A stretch of DNA of 64,000 nt from Nocardioides mangrovicus (GTDB taxonomy: Bacteria > Actinomycetota > Actinomycetes > Propionibacteriales > Nocardioidaceae), in the NCBI RefSeq assembly GCF_003674065.1, contig NZ_RDBE01000005.1:1-64000 (forward strand), read 5' to 3'. The notes under the pieces were generated by a model. It saw nothing but the letters and a program-made list of their open reading frames with translations, made no database searches and was not told where the DNA came from. The position numbers and the translations under genes were made by a program. The first letter of the stretch is position 1. Each line of letters starts with the position of its first letter. This document shows positions 16,070-25,011 of this stretch, one piece after another.

Positions 16070-16821
16070 GCGACGCGGAGCTCGCGGCCGACGTCGTCCG
16101 CCGAGCCGGTCGCGCCGCCGCCGGGATCCGTGAGGCCGGGCTGAGCGTCGAGCAGAAGTCCGACCGCTCCGACCTGGTGACCCAGGCCGACCGCGAGGCC
16201 GAGCGCATCGTCGTCGACCGGCTGCGTGAGGCCCGGCCCGAGGACGGCGTGGTGGGCGAGGAGGGTGCCTCGGTGCCCGGCACCGGCTCGCGCCGCTGGG
16301 TGATCGACCCGGTGGACGGCACCTACAACTTCGTGCGCGGGCTGGACTGGTGGTGCTCGGCGCTCGCGCTGCAGGACGGCGACGACGTGGTGCTGGGTGC
16401 GGTGCACCACCCCGCCAGCGACGCCGTCTACGTCGGCGGTCCCGACCTCCCGCCTACCCGCGACGGCGTCCCACTCGAGCCGCAGCCCGACGTCGCCCTG
16501 GCCGACGCCTGCGTCACCACCTACCTCCACCCGCCGTTCTACGGCGACGAGGTGGGCGCCGCCTTCGAGCGGATGGTCAACGGAGCGGCCACGGTGCGCA
16601 TGCTCGGCTCCGGGACGATGGACTCGGTCGCGGTGGCCGAGGGCCGGCTGCACGTGCGCTGCCAGCACTCCGTGCCGATCTGGGACTGGCTGCCCGGGGC
16701 CGCGCTCGTGCTCGGGCTGGGGGGTGCGGCGCGCCAGGTGAGCGCGGCCGGGGTCGTCTGGTCGGTGCTGGGAGCGCCGACCGCGGTGGCGGAGGTCTGC
16801 TCGGCCCTGACCGAGCGGTAG
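16066..16821 (+). CDS. inositol monophosphatase family protein
   Basis: A 251-residue Mg2+-dependent phosphatase. Metal ligands are in GEEG (64-67) and DPVDGTYNF (81-89, Asp81 and Asp84), with the C-terminal WDWLPGA supplying the last aspartate. It could release myo-inositol from inositol phosphate for phosphatidylinositol synthesis, which fits its position directly before the CDP-alcohol transferase gene; histidinol-phosphate phosphatases of the same fold are an alternative. GTG 16066 overlaps the HIT stop (GTGA). Confidence 0.88.
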   Translation: MSDAELAADVVRRAGRAAAGIREAGLSVEQKSDRSDLVTQADREAERIVVDRLREARPEDGVVGEEGASVPGTGSRRWVIDPVDGTYNFVRGLDWWCSALALQDGDDVVLGAVHHPASDAVYVGGPDLPPTRDGVPLEPQPDVALADACVTTYLHPPFYGDEVGAAFERMVNGAATVRMLGSGTMDSVAVAEGRLHVRCQHSVPIWDWLPGAALVLGLGGAARQVSAAGVVWSVLGAPTAVAEVCSALTER

Positions 16822-16833
16822 CGTGCCACCGCC

Positions 16834-17460
16834 ATGCTCGAGAGATTTCGCGCCTTCTGGAACTCCCTGCTGTCACCCGTGGGCGACCTGCTGCTGCGTC
16901 TGGGGGTGAGCCCCGACGCGGTGACGACGGTCGGCACGATCGGCGTCTGCGCCGGCGCGCTGGTGTTCTTCCCCACGGGCCACCTGCTGATCGGCGTCCT
17001 GGTCATCACCGCGTTCGTGTTCTCCGACATCATCGACGGCTACATGGCCCGCTCCTCGGGCCGCTCGTCGAGGTTCGGGGCCTTCTTCGACTCCACGATG
17101 GACCGGTTCGGCGACGGCGCGATCTTCGGTGGCCTGGTGCTCTACTACGCCGGCCCCGGCGACTCCGAGCTCTACCTGGCGCTCTCGCTGTTCTGCCTGG
17201 TGATGGGCTCGATCACCTCCTACGCCCGCGCCCGTGCGGAGTCGCTGGGGATGGAGGCCAAGGGCGGCATCGCCGAGCGGTCCGACCGGCTGGTCGCGAT
17301 CTTGGTGATGACCGGCCTCAACGGGCTGTTCGACCTGCCGATCCTGACCTACGTCACGCTGTGGGCGCTGGCCCTGGCCAGCACGGTCACCGTCGTGCAG
17401 CGGGTGCTGATGGTCCGGCGTCAGGCGCTGGCCTCCCAGGGCAATACGCTGGACACGTGA
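16834..17460 (+). CDS. pgsA: phosphatidylinositol phosphate synthase (CDP-alcohol transferase)
   Basis: An integral membrane enzyme of 208 residues with the complete CDP-OH-P-transferase signature: Asp65, Asp68-Gly69, Ala72-Arg73, Gly82, Asp86, Asp90. In actinobacteria the gene at this locus (Rv2612c in M. tuberculosis) makes phosphatidylinositol phosphate from CDP-diacylglycerol and inositol 1-phosphate. The gene begins 12 nt after the IMPase stop; a TAGCGT 8 nt upstream may add an internal leaderless promoter. The usual downstream acyltransferase and PimA mannosyltransferase are absent: pdxS follows directly with a GTGA overlap. Confidence 0.9.
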   Translation: MLERFRAFWNSLLSPVGDLLLRLGVSPDAVTTVGTIGVCAGALVFFPTGHLLIGVLVITAFVFSDIIDGYMARSSGRSSRFGAFFDSTMDRFGDGAIFGGLVLYYAGPGDSELYLALSLFCLVMGSITSYARARAESLGMEAKGGIAERSDRLVAILVMTGLNGLFDLPILTYVTLWALALASTVTVVQRVLMVRRQALASQGNTLDT

Positions 17461-18350
17461 ACGACCAGCAGGAGACAGGCACCACGCGCGTCAAGCGCGG
17501 CATGGCGGAGATGCTCAAGGGCGGCGTCATCATGGACGTCGTCACGCCCGAGCAGGCGAAGATCGCCGAGGACGCGGGCGCCGTGGCGGTGATGGCGCTC
17601 GAACGCGTGCCCGCCGACATCCGGGCGCAGGGCGGCGTCTCGCGGATGAGCGACCCCGACATGATCGACGGCATCATCGCCGCCGTCTCGATCCCGGTGA
17701 TGGCCAAGGCCCGCATCGGCCATTTCGCCGAGGCGCAGGTGCTCCAGAGCCTCGGCGTCGACTACATCGACGAGTCCGAGGTGCTCACCCCGGCCGACTA
17801 CGCGAACCACATCGACAAGTGGGCCTTCACCGTGCCGTTCGTGTGCGGGGCGACGAACCTGGGCGAGGCGCTGCGACGCATCACCGAGGGCGCGGCGATG
17901 ATCCGCTCCAAGGGCGAGGCCGGCACCGGCGACGTGTCGAACGCGGTGACCCACATGCGCACCATCGGCGGCGAGCTGCGCAGGCTCACGTCGCTGCCCG
18001 ACGACGAGCTCTACGTGGCGGCCAAGGAGCTGCAGGCGCCCTACGAGCTGGTCCGGGAGGTCGCCCGCGCCGGCAAGCTGCCGGTCGTGCTGTTTACCGC
18101 CGGCGGCATCGCCACCCCGGCCGACGCCGCGATGATGATGCAGCTCGGCGCCGAGGGCGTCTTCGTGGGCTCGGGCATCTTCAAGTCCGGCAACCCCGCC
18201 GAGCGGGCGGCCGCGATCGTTCAGGCCACGACCTTCCACGACGATCCGGACGTCGTCGCCAAGGTCTCGCGCGGCCTGGGCGAGGCGATGGTCGGGATCA
18301 ACGTCGACGACATCCCGCAGCCCCACCGCCTCGCCGAGCGCGGCTGGTAA
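17457..18350 (+). CDS. pdxS: pyridoxal 5'-phosphate synthase lyase subunit PdxS
   Basis: TIM-barrel synthase of 297 residues that makes PLP from ribose 5-phosphate, glyceraldehyde 3-phosphate and ammonia delivered by PdxT. Catalytic residues seen: Asp27, Lys84 ([10 protein letters not shown]) and Lys152 (RSKGEAGTG). GTG 17457 overlaps the pgsA stop. pdxT lies 2.5 kb downstream, separated by three accessory genes, whereas the two subunits are usually closer. Confidence 0.97.
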   Translation: MNDQQETGTTRVKRGMAEMLKGGVIMDVVTPEQAKIAEDAGAVAVMALERVPADIRAQGGVSRMSDPDMIDGIIAAVSIPVMAKARIGHFAEAQVLQSLGVDYIDESEVLTPADYANHIDKWAFTVPFVCGATNLGEALRRITEGAAMIRSKGEAGTGDVSNAVTHMRTIGGELRRLTSLPDDELYVAAKELQAPYELVREVARAGKLPVVLFTAGGIATPADAAMMMQLGAEGVFVGSGIFKSGNPAERAAAIVQATTFHDDPDVVAKVSRGLGEAMVGINVDDIPQPHRLAERGW

Positions 18351-18364
18351 ACGCCTACCAGCCG
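18341..18364. terminator. bidirectional terminator spanning pdxS and SDR stops
   Basis: CGGCTGGTA (18341-18349) pairs perfectly with TACCAGCCG (18356-18364), loop AACGCC. The left arm contains the pdxS stop region; the right arm abuts the convergent SDR stop. Confidence 0.6.
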
Positions 18365-18365
18365 G

Positions 18366-19052
18366 TCACCACGCGATGGCGCCGTCGGCGCCCACGAAGC
18401 TGCCCGTCGCCAGGTCCGCGGTCGCGGCGGCGACGACGTTGGCCGCCGCCTCGGCCGGTGTCTGCGTGCCGGAGTGCCCGTTGAGGTCGGTAGCCGTGTA
18501 GCCGGGCTCCACGGCCACGAACCGGATCCCGTCGACCGTACGGGCCAGCTGCACCGTCAGCATGTTGAGCGCGGCCTTGGAGACGGCGTACGTCGGGTAG
18601 TGGAACAGCTCGGCCGGCGTGGCCGGGTCGGACGCCAGCGCGAACGAGCCGAGCGTGCTGGAGACCTGGACCACCCGCGGGTCGTGCGAGCCGTGGAGCA
18701 GCGGAACGAAGGCGTGCAGCACCCGGGTCGTGCCCAGCAGGTTGACGGCGAGGACCCCGCCCAGCTCCGCGGCGTCGGGCACCTCGCCGGCCTGCTGGGA
18801 GGCGATAGCGGCGTTGTTGACCAGGACGTCGAGCCCGGTCGGGGCGACGGCGGCCGCGGCGGCGGTGACCGAGGCGTCGTCGGTGATGTCGATGTCGAGC
18901 AGCCGGACGTCGCCGTCGAGCTGCGCGAGGGCCTCGCGGCCGCGCTCGGGGTCGCGCGAGCCCAGCCAGACGGTCCAGCCGAGGCCCAGCAGCCGGCGGG
19001 CGGTCTCCAGTCCGATGCCCTTGTTGGCGCCGGTGATCAGTGCAGTTGTCAT
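18366..19052 (-). CDS. short-chain dehydrogenase/reductase
   Basis: A 228-residue classical SDR: the cofactor loop TGANKGIG is at about 8-15, NNAA near 92, the catalytic Tyr-Lys is in YAVSK and the Ser in VSST. Arg in the strand-2 GSRDPERG region suggests NADP(H) preference. The substrate is unknown. ATG 19052 is preceded by GGAGG; the longer frame has no better start. It is divergently transcribed from the XRE regulator at 19153, which probably controls it. Confidence 0.9.
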   Translation of the reverse strand: MTTALITGANKGIGLETARRLLGLGWTVWLGSRDPERGREALAQLDGDVRLLDIDITDDASVTAAAAAVAPTGLDVLVNNAAIASQQAGEVPDAAELGGVLAVNLLGTTRVLHAFVPLLHGSHDPRVVQVSSTLGSFALASDPATPAELFHYPTYAVSKAALNMLTVQLARTVDGIRFVAVEPGYTATDLNGHSGTQTPAEAAANVVAAATADLATGSFVGADGAIAW

Positions 19053-19152
19053 GCCTCCACCGTGATCGGCGGCCATCGGCCGTTCCAGGGACGCCCCAGC
19101 CTGGTACCCGCGGTCCCAGGTGCGCGCGAGCCCGGCGCGGCAGACTGGAGCG

Positions 19153-19998
19153 GTGAACCGCGAGGAGCTGGCCCGGGTGCTGCGGATCGCCCGCTCACGG
19201 GTGGAGCCGGCCGACGTCGGGCTGCCGGCCGGTGATCGCAGGCGGGTGCCCGGCCTGCGGCGCGAGGAGGTGGCCGCGCTGGCCGGCGTGAGCGTCGACT
19301 ACGTGGTGCGGCTGGAGCAGGGACGGGGCCCGCACCCGTCGGCGGCGGTGCTGCGTGCGCTGAGCCGGGCGCTGAGGCTGCGCGAGGAGGAGCAGGACCA
19401 GGTGTTCGCGCTGGCCGGCGTGGCGCCGCCGAGGGCCGGGTCCATCGACCTGGTGGTGCGCGGCAGTGTCCAGCGCCTCCTCGACCGGTTCGTCGACCTG
19501 CCGGCGATGGTGCTCAGCGCCAAGAGCGACATCCTGGCCTGGAACGCGATGGCCTCGGCCCTGTTCGGCGACTGGTCGCGGTTGCGCCCGCACGAGCGGA
19601 ACCTGGCCTGGCAGCGCTTCCTAGGCGACGGCGACCGCTTGGTGGTCGGCGAGGAGGAGCGCGAGCAGACCGACCGCCGGTCGGTGGGTCAGCTGCGCGC
19701 CTGCCTGGCGGCCTACCCCGAGGACGACGGCCTTACTCGGCTGCTCGCGACGCTGCGCGGCCGCAGCGAGCGCTTCGAGTCCTTGTGGCGGGAGGCGCCG
19801 GCTCAGGTGTGGACCGGGCGCACCAAGGTCGTCCAGCACCCCGACGTGGGCCTGCTGCATCTCGACTGCGAGCGGCTCGGGATCCCCGAATCCGACCAGA
19901 CCCTCACCGTGTACTCCGCCGAGCCGGGCAGCGAGGACGCCGACCGGCTGGACCTGTTGCGGGTCCTGGGCACCCAGACGATGACCGCCGGCCGCTGA
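19153..19998 (+). CDS. XRE-family regulator with MmyB-like C-terminal domain
   Basis: A 281-residue transcription factor. The N-terminal HTH_XRE domain covers about 5-80 ([26 protein letters not shown]). The C-terminal domain of about 180 residues is of the MmyB type, with the typical [18 protein letters not shown] stretch; in that family it is thought to bind a small hydrophobic ligand. It is divergent from the SDR gene with a 100-bp shared promoter region, a common regulator-target arrangement. Confidence 0.9.
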   Translation: MNREELARVLRIARSRVEPADVGLPAGDRRRVPGLRREEVAALAGVSVDYVVRLEQGRGPHPSAAVLRALSRALRLREEEQDQVFALAGVAPPRAGSIDLVVRGSVQRLLDRFVDLPAMVLSAKSDILAWNAMASALFGDWSRLRPHERNLAWQRFLGDGDRLVVGEEEREQTDRRSVGQLRACLAAYPEDDGLTRLLATLRGRSERFESLWREAPAQVWTGRTKVVQHPDVGLLHLDCERLGIPESDQTLTVYSAEPGSEDADRLDLLRVLGTQTMTAGR

Positions 19999-20038
19999 GC
20001 CCGCCGCCAACCCGGGGGCGCTGACGTGGGGGCCGGCG

Positions 20039-20794
20039 CTAGGAGCCCGCCGGGTCGGTCTCGTTCCTGATGCGCACCGCGTGTCGCACCAGATCGGCGT
20101 TGTCGGCGGCGGTCGTGCCGTCCGGGAGCGCGGTGGAGTCCTCGAAGCCGACGCGGGTGTCGTGGCCGCGCCGGAAGGCGTCGTGGACCAGGGGCCACGT
20201 CCATGGGCCGGCACCGTGGGTCAGCCGCGGGCAGGTCGAGCCCGCGGCGTCGAGTGCGTCGTTGGTGCGGGCGGCCACCTCGAGCGGGTCGCCGGTGAGG
20301 AAGTAGGGCTCACCCTCGTCGAGCTCGATGCTCACCCGCTGCGCGTGGGGGAGCAGCCCGGAGTCGAGGAGTCCTGGCAGCTCCTGCGGCGCCCACAGCC
20401 CGACGTCGACGCCGATGCCGACGTCGAGCATGGCCGCCATGAGCTGCTCGTAGCCCGGCTCGGACAGGTTGACGGTGGCGCAGTCCACCCCCTGCCACTC
20501 GCGCACCATGGCGATGCGCTCGGCGAGGCCCGGGTGGATCCAGGCTCCGGTGGTGAGGCCGACCTCCACGGTGAGGCCGAGGTCGGCGGCGACCGCGCGG
20601 ACCGCCTCGCAGGTGGCGTTGACGTGCTCGGGAGCCAGCGTCTCGGCGCCGTCGTGGTCGCGGACGTGGAGGTGGACGCCCTCGGCGCCGGCGGCGAAGC
20701 AGGCTCGGAGGTCGGCCAGCACCTCGCCGGCAGCGATGGGCAAGGCCGGATGCCGGTCCTTGCCATAGGGGCCGTTGGGCGTCACCTGCAGCAC
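20039..20794 (-). CDS. BKACE-family beta-keto acid cleavage enzyme
   Basis: A 251-residue TIM-barrel protein of the BKACE (formerly DUF849) family, zinc-dependent enzymes that condense a beta-keto acid with acetyl-CoA. Features are the N-terminal TPNGPYGK stretch and the zinc motif HLHVRD near residue 42, then the late loop THGAGPWTW. It is somewhat shorter than the 270-300 residues usual for the family, and its substrate cannot be predicted. The GTG start at 20794 lies 18 nt from the divergent pdxT start, so the two promoters must overlap. Confidence 0.8.
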   Translation of the reverse strand: MLQVTPNGPYGKDRHPALPIAAGEVLADLRACFAAGAEGVHLHVRDHDGAETLAPEHVNATCEAVRAVAADLGLTVEVGLTTGAWIHPGLAERIAMVREWQGVDCATVNLSEPGYEQLMAAMLDVGIGVDVGLWAPQELPGLLDSGLLPHAQRVSIELDEGEPYFLTGDPLEVAARTNDALDAAGSTCPRLTHGAGPWTWPLVHDAFRRGHDTRVGFEDSTALPDGTTAADNADLVRHAVRIRNETDPAGS

Positions 20795-20812
20795 GCCACG
20801 AGACTAGGAGCC

Positions 20813-21427
20813 GTGACCGACATCCGCATCGGCGTGCTCGCGCTCCAAGGCGACGTCTGCGAGCACCTCGCCGCGCTGGCCGAGGTCGGCACCGAGCCCG
20901 TGGCCGTCCGCCGGCCCGAGGAGCTGGACTCCGTCGACGGCCTGGTGCTGCCGGGCGGGGAGTCGACGACCATGGTCAAGCTGGCCCACCGGTTCGGGCT
21001 GCTCGAGCCGTTGCGCCAGCGGCTGACCGAGGGTCTGCCCGCCTTCGGCACCTGCGCGGGGATGATCCTGCTCGCCGACCGGGTGCTCGACGGCATCGCC
21101 GGCCAAGAGACCCTCGGCGGCATCGACATGACGGTGCGGCGCAACGCCTTCGGCCGTCAGGTCGACTCCTTCGAGGGGCCCGTCGAGGTCGAGGGCCTCG
21201 ACGGATCCGTGCACGGGGTGTTCATCCGCGCGCCGTGGGTGGAGAGCGTCGGGCCGGGCGTCGAGGTGCTCGCGCGCTTCGGGGAGGCCAGGGACATGGA
21301 GAGCGCCGTGGGTAGGATCGTCGCGGTCCGGCAGGGTCCGCTGCTGGCGACGTCGTTCCACCCGGAGGTCGGAACCGACACGCGCCTGCACCGCTACTTC
21401 GTGGACCGGCTGGTGCAACGAACGTAG
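20813..21427 (+). CDS. pdxT: PLP synthase glutaminase subunit PdxT
   Basis: Class I glutamine amidotransferase, 204 residues, supplying ammonia to PdxS. The catalytic triad is Cys81 (GTCAGM), His183 and Glu185 (SFHPEVG); the oxyanion region PGGEST is intact. GTG 20813 is used. It is followed 13 nt later by yebC, so the two are probably co-transcribed. Confidence 0.96.
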   Translation: MTDIRIGVLALQGDVCEHLAALAEVGTEPVAVRRPEELDSVDGLVLPGGESTTMVKLAHRFGLLEPLRQRLTEGLPAFGTCAGMILLADRVLDGIAGQETLGGIDMTVRRNAFGRQVDSFEGPVEVEGLDGSVHGVFIRAPWVESVGPGVEVLARFGEARDMESAVGRIVAVRQGPLLATSFHPEVGTDTRLHRYFVDRLVQRT

Positions 21428-21440
21428 AAGGGAGGCTGAC

Positions 21441-22205
<765 letters not shown>

Positions 22206-22217
22206 GGGGCGCCGTGC

Positions 22218-22297
22218 TTCCCACGACGAACGGTCGCTTGCCACGATGCGTCCATCGTGGGAACCGTCCGTTCCCCACGGCACCATGGGGAACGGAC
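22218..22297. repeat. nested palindromes downstream of yebC
   Basis: Several inverted repeats are packed in 80 bp. TTCCCACGA (22218-22226) pairs with TCGTGGGAA (22255-22263); CCACGATG (22241-22248) pairs with CATCGTGG (22253-22260); and a perfect 12-bp stem joins 22266-22277 with 22286-22297 (8-nt loop). The last resembles the palindromes at 12277 and 57721 (core CCACGGCACC). It probably terminates yebC transcription, but the repeated layout suggests a small palindromic element. Confidence 0.65.
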
Positions 22298-22336
22298 CCC
22301 GGCGCGTCGCAGCCGGCCCCGACGCCCCGTTCCGAC

Positions 22337-22359
22337 TACCCTGACGAACACTTGTTCGT
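22337..22359 (+). promoter_or_regulatory. ruvCAB promoter with LexA (SOS) box
   Basis: A perfect palindrome ACGAAC-ACTT-GTTCGT at 22344-22359 matches the actinobacterial LexA operator (TCGAAC-N4-GTTCGA type). A TACCCT -10 candidate is at 22337-22342, so bound LexA would cover the transcription start. ruvCAB is thus predicted to be DNA-damage inducible. Confidence 0.85.
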
Positions 22360-22380
22360 AGACGAGTCGCTGAGGTGAGT

Positions 22381-22899
22381 ATGCGCGTGCTCGGGATCGA
22401 CCCCGGGCTGACCCGGTGCGGGGTCGGCGTGGTCGAGGGCGACGTCGGCCGGCCGCTACGGATGGTCGACGTCGGCGTCGTGCGTACCGACCCCGCGCTG
22501 CCGGTCGCGCGGCGGCTGGTGACGATCGAGAAGGGCCTCGAGGCCTGGATCGAGGAGCACCGCCCCGACGCGGTCGCCGTCGAGCGGGTCTTCAGCCAGC
22601 ACAACGTGCGCACCGTGATGGGTACCGCCCAGGCCAGCGGCATCGCGATGGTCGTCGCCGCGCGCCGGGAGATCCCGGTGGCGCTGCACACGCCCAGCGA
22701 GGTCAAGGCCGCGGTCTCCGGCAGCGGCCGGGCCGACAAGGCGCAGGTCGGTGCCATGGTGACCCGGCTGCTGCGGCTCGAGGCCGCCCCGAAGCCCGCC
22801 GACGCCGCCGACGCCCTGGCGCTGGCCATCTGCCACATCTGGCGCGGTGGCGCCCAGTCTCGCATCGAGAACGCCCTGCAGAGAGCAGCCAGCAGATGA
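22381..22899 (+). CDS. ruvC: Holliday junction resolvase RuvC
   Basis: Dimeric endonuclease that cuts Holliday junctions, 172 residues (E. coli 173). Four acidic catalytic residues are visible: Asp7 (GIDPGL), Glu68 (VERVF), Asp141 and Asp144 ([10 protein letters not shown]). ATG 22381 is preferred to GTG 22375 because GAGG sits 5 nt before it and because MRVLGIDPG is the usual beginning. First gene of the SOS-regulated ruvCAB operon. Confidence 0.97.
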   Translation: MRVLGIDPGLTRCGVGVVEGDVGRPLRMVDVGVVRTDPALPVARRLVTIEKGLEAWIEEHRPDAVAVERVFSQHNVRTVMGTAQASGIAMVVAARREIPVALHTPSEVKAAVSGSGRADKAQVGAMVTRLLRLEAAPKPADAADALALAICHIWRGGAQSRIENALQRAASR

Positions 22900-23495
22900 T
22901 CGCCTTCGTGACCGGCACCGTCGCCCGCCTCGAGCTCACCTCCGCCGTCCTCGACGTCGGCGGCGTGGGGCTGGAGCTGATGTGTACCCCGCGCACGCTG
23001 GCCGACCTGCGGCAGGGGCAGCGCGCCACGCTGCCCACCAGTATGGTCGTGCGAGAGGACTCGCTGACCCTCTTCGGCTTCGCCGAGGACGACGAGAAGC
23101 AGACCTTCGAGCTCCTGCTCACCGCCAGCGGGGTCGGGCCGAAGCTGGCCCAGGCGATGCTCGCGGTGCACAGCCCCGACGAGTTGCGCCGCGCGGTGGC
23201 CGCCGACGACGTCAAGACGCTCACCGCCGTGCCCGGCATCGGCCAGAAGGGCGCGCAGCGGATCATCCTCGAGCTCAAGGACCGCATCGGCGCACCCGTC
23301 GGCGTGCCCTCGCAGCGCACCGACGCCCCGGCGGCGGCCGGCTGGCAGAGCCAGGTGCACGCCGGCCTGGTGGGCCTGGGCTGGTCGGCCAAGGAGGCCG
23401 ACAAGGCGGTCGACGCCGTCACGCCGCAGGCCGAGGCCGACGGCACGGATGTCGCGCGACTGCTGCGCGCCGCCCTGCAGGTGCTCGCTCGCTGA
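22896..23495 (+). CDS. ruvA: Holliday junction branch migration protein RuvA
   Basis: A 199-residue tetrameric junction-binding protein. The N-terminal OB fold is followed by two HhH motifs ([16 protein letters not shown] and [19 protein letters not shown]) and a C-terminal RuvB-contacting domain (about 150-199). ATG overlaps the ruvC stop (ATGA). Confidence 0.97.
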   Translation: MIAFVTGTVARLELTSAVLDVGGVGLELMCTPRTLADLRQGQRATLPTSMVVREDSLTLFGFAEDDEKQTFELLLTASGVGPKLAQAMLAVHSPDELRRAVAADDVKTLTAVPGIGQKGAQRIILELKDRIGAPVGVPSQRTDAPAAAGWQSQVHAGLVGLGWSAKEADKAVDAVTPQAEADGTDVARLLRAALQVLAR

Positions 23496-24562
23496 TGGAC
23501 CCGTTGGAGGCCGCGGAGACCGAGTACCTCGCCACCCGCGTCGTCGAGGCCGAGGCCACCGGCGACGAGCGGGCGCTCGAGGCCGCGCTGCGCCCGCGCA
23601 CCCTGGACGAGGTCGTCGGCCAGGAGCGGGTGCGCGAGCAGCTGGCACTGGTGCTGGAGGCCGCGCGCGGTCGCGGCCGCGCACCTGACCACGTGCTGCT
23701 CTCCGGTCCTCCCGGCCTGGGCAAGACGACGCTGGCCATGATCATCGCCGCCGAGATGGGCTCGCCGCTGCGGCTGACCTCCGGACCGGCGATCACCCAT
23801 GCCGGCGACCTCGCCGCGATCCTCTCGGGCATGAACGAAGGCGACGTCCTCTTCGTCGACGAGATCCACCGGATGTCGCGCCCGGCGGAGGAGATGCTCT
23901 ACATGGCGATGGAGGACTTCCGGGTCGACGTCGTCATCGGCAAGGGCCCCGGCGCCACGGCGATCCCGCTGGAGATCCCGCCGTTCACCCTCGTTGGTGC
24001 CACCACGCGGGCCGGTCTGCTGCCCGGTCCGCTGCGCGACCGGTTCGGGTTCACCGGCCATCTGGAGTTCTACGAGCCCCGCGAGCTCGACCTGATCGTC
24101 AACCGCTCCGCGGGGCTGCTCGACGTCGCGCTGACCGACGACGGCTCGGCCGAGATCGCCTCGCGCTCGCGCGGCACGCCCCGGATCGCCAACCGGCTGC
24201 TGCGCCGCGTGCGCGACTACGCCCAGGTCCGCGCCGACGGCGTGATCACCCTCGACGTCGCCCGGCGCGCGCTGGAGCTCTACGAGGTCGACGAGTCCGG
24301 GCTCGACCGGCTCGACCGTGGCGTGCTCGACGTGCTGTGCCGCCGGTTCGGCGGCGGTCCGGTGGGGGTGAGCACCCTGGCGGTGGCCGTGGGGGAGGAG
24401 CGGGAGACCGTCGAGGAGGTCGCCGAGCCCTTCCTGGTGCGCTCCGGGCTGTTGGCGCGTACCCCGCGGGGCCGGGTGGCGACCCCGGCGGCGTGGCGTC
24501 ACCTGGGGCTCGCGGTGCCTCGCCAGCAGCAGGTGCTGTTCGATCCCGACGACTCCGTCTGA
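23495..24562 (+). CDS. ruvB: Holliday junction helicase RuvB
   Basis: Hexameric AAA+ motor of 355 residues that drives branch migration with RuvA. Walker [10 protein letters not shown] (71-79), Walker B VDEIH (121-125), sensor region GATTRAG and arginine-finger segment PLRDRFG; the C-terminal winged helix follows. It overlaps the ruvA stop by one base (TGATG). Confidence 0.98.
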   Translation: MDPLEAAETEYLATRVVEAEATGDERALEAALRPRTLDEVVGQERVREQLALVLEAARGRGRAPDHVLLSGPPGLGKTTLAMIIAAEMGSPLRLTSGPAITHAGDLAAILSGMNEGDVLFVDEIHRMSRPAEEMLYMAMEDFRVDVVIGKGPGATAIPLEIPPFTLVGATTRAGLLPGPLRDRFGFTGHLEFYEPRELDLIVNRSAGLLDVALTDDGSAEIASRSRGTPRIANRLLRRVRDYAQVRADGVITLDVARRALELYEVDESGLDRLDRGVLDVLCRRFGGGPVGVSTLAVAVGEERETVEEVAEPFLVRSGLLARTPRGRVATPAAWRHLGLAVPRQQQVLFDPDDSV

Positions 24563-24662
24563 CTACACTCCCGGGGTCGGCTCGCCGCCGCTTCGCGGCC
24601 GGGCGCGCCGCCGTCACGTCGGTTGACGTGCGTCCATGATCCCGAGCGCTGGAGTTCGAACC

Positions 24663-25007
24663 GTGTCGTCCGAGGCCTACTCGATCCTCGTGCTCATCGC
24701 GCTCCTGGTGATCTTCTACATCGCCGTGCTGCGGCCGGCGCGCCGCAGCCAGCAGTCGACGGCGAAGGTCCAGCGCGACCTCGCCGTGGGCGACCGGGTG
24801 GTGCTCTCGGCGGGCATCTTCGGCACGATCCGCGAGCTCGACGAGGCGCGGGCCCGTCTGGAGATCGCGCCGGGCACGGTCGTGGAGGTGGCACGCCAGG
24901 TCGTCGTCCGCAAGGTCGACGACCTCCCCGAGGAGCTGCGCAGCAGCTCCCGGAAGACCGGAACCGGCACCGACATGGGCACCGTTGCCCCGACCGAGGA
25001 GAGCTGA
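24663..25007 (+). CDS. yajC: preprotein translocase subunit YajC
   Basis: A 114-residue single-pass membrane protein, an accessory of SecDF. It has one N-terminal helix (ILVLIALLVIFYIAVL) followed by the cytosolic YajC domain (GDRVVLSAGIFGTIREL). GTG 24663 is chosen because GGAG lies 8 nt before it; the upstream ATG 24636 lacks a ribosome-binding site. The tail is Ser/Thr-rich and polar. It is followed 4 nt later by secD. Confidence 0.92.
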   Translation: MSSEAYSILVLIALLVIFYIAVLRPARRSQQSTAKVQRDLAVGDRVVLSAGIFGTIRELDEARARLEIAPGTVVEVARQVVVRKVDDLPEELRSSSRKTGTGTDMGTVAPTEES

Positions 25008-25011
25008 GCAG

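Noticed and set aside
22703-24502. Long minus-strand open frame opposite ruvA and ruvB
   Set aside because: Its translation is Arg/Gly/His-rich without any domain, and the plus strand encodes complete RuvA and RuvB. It is a GC-driven shadow frame.
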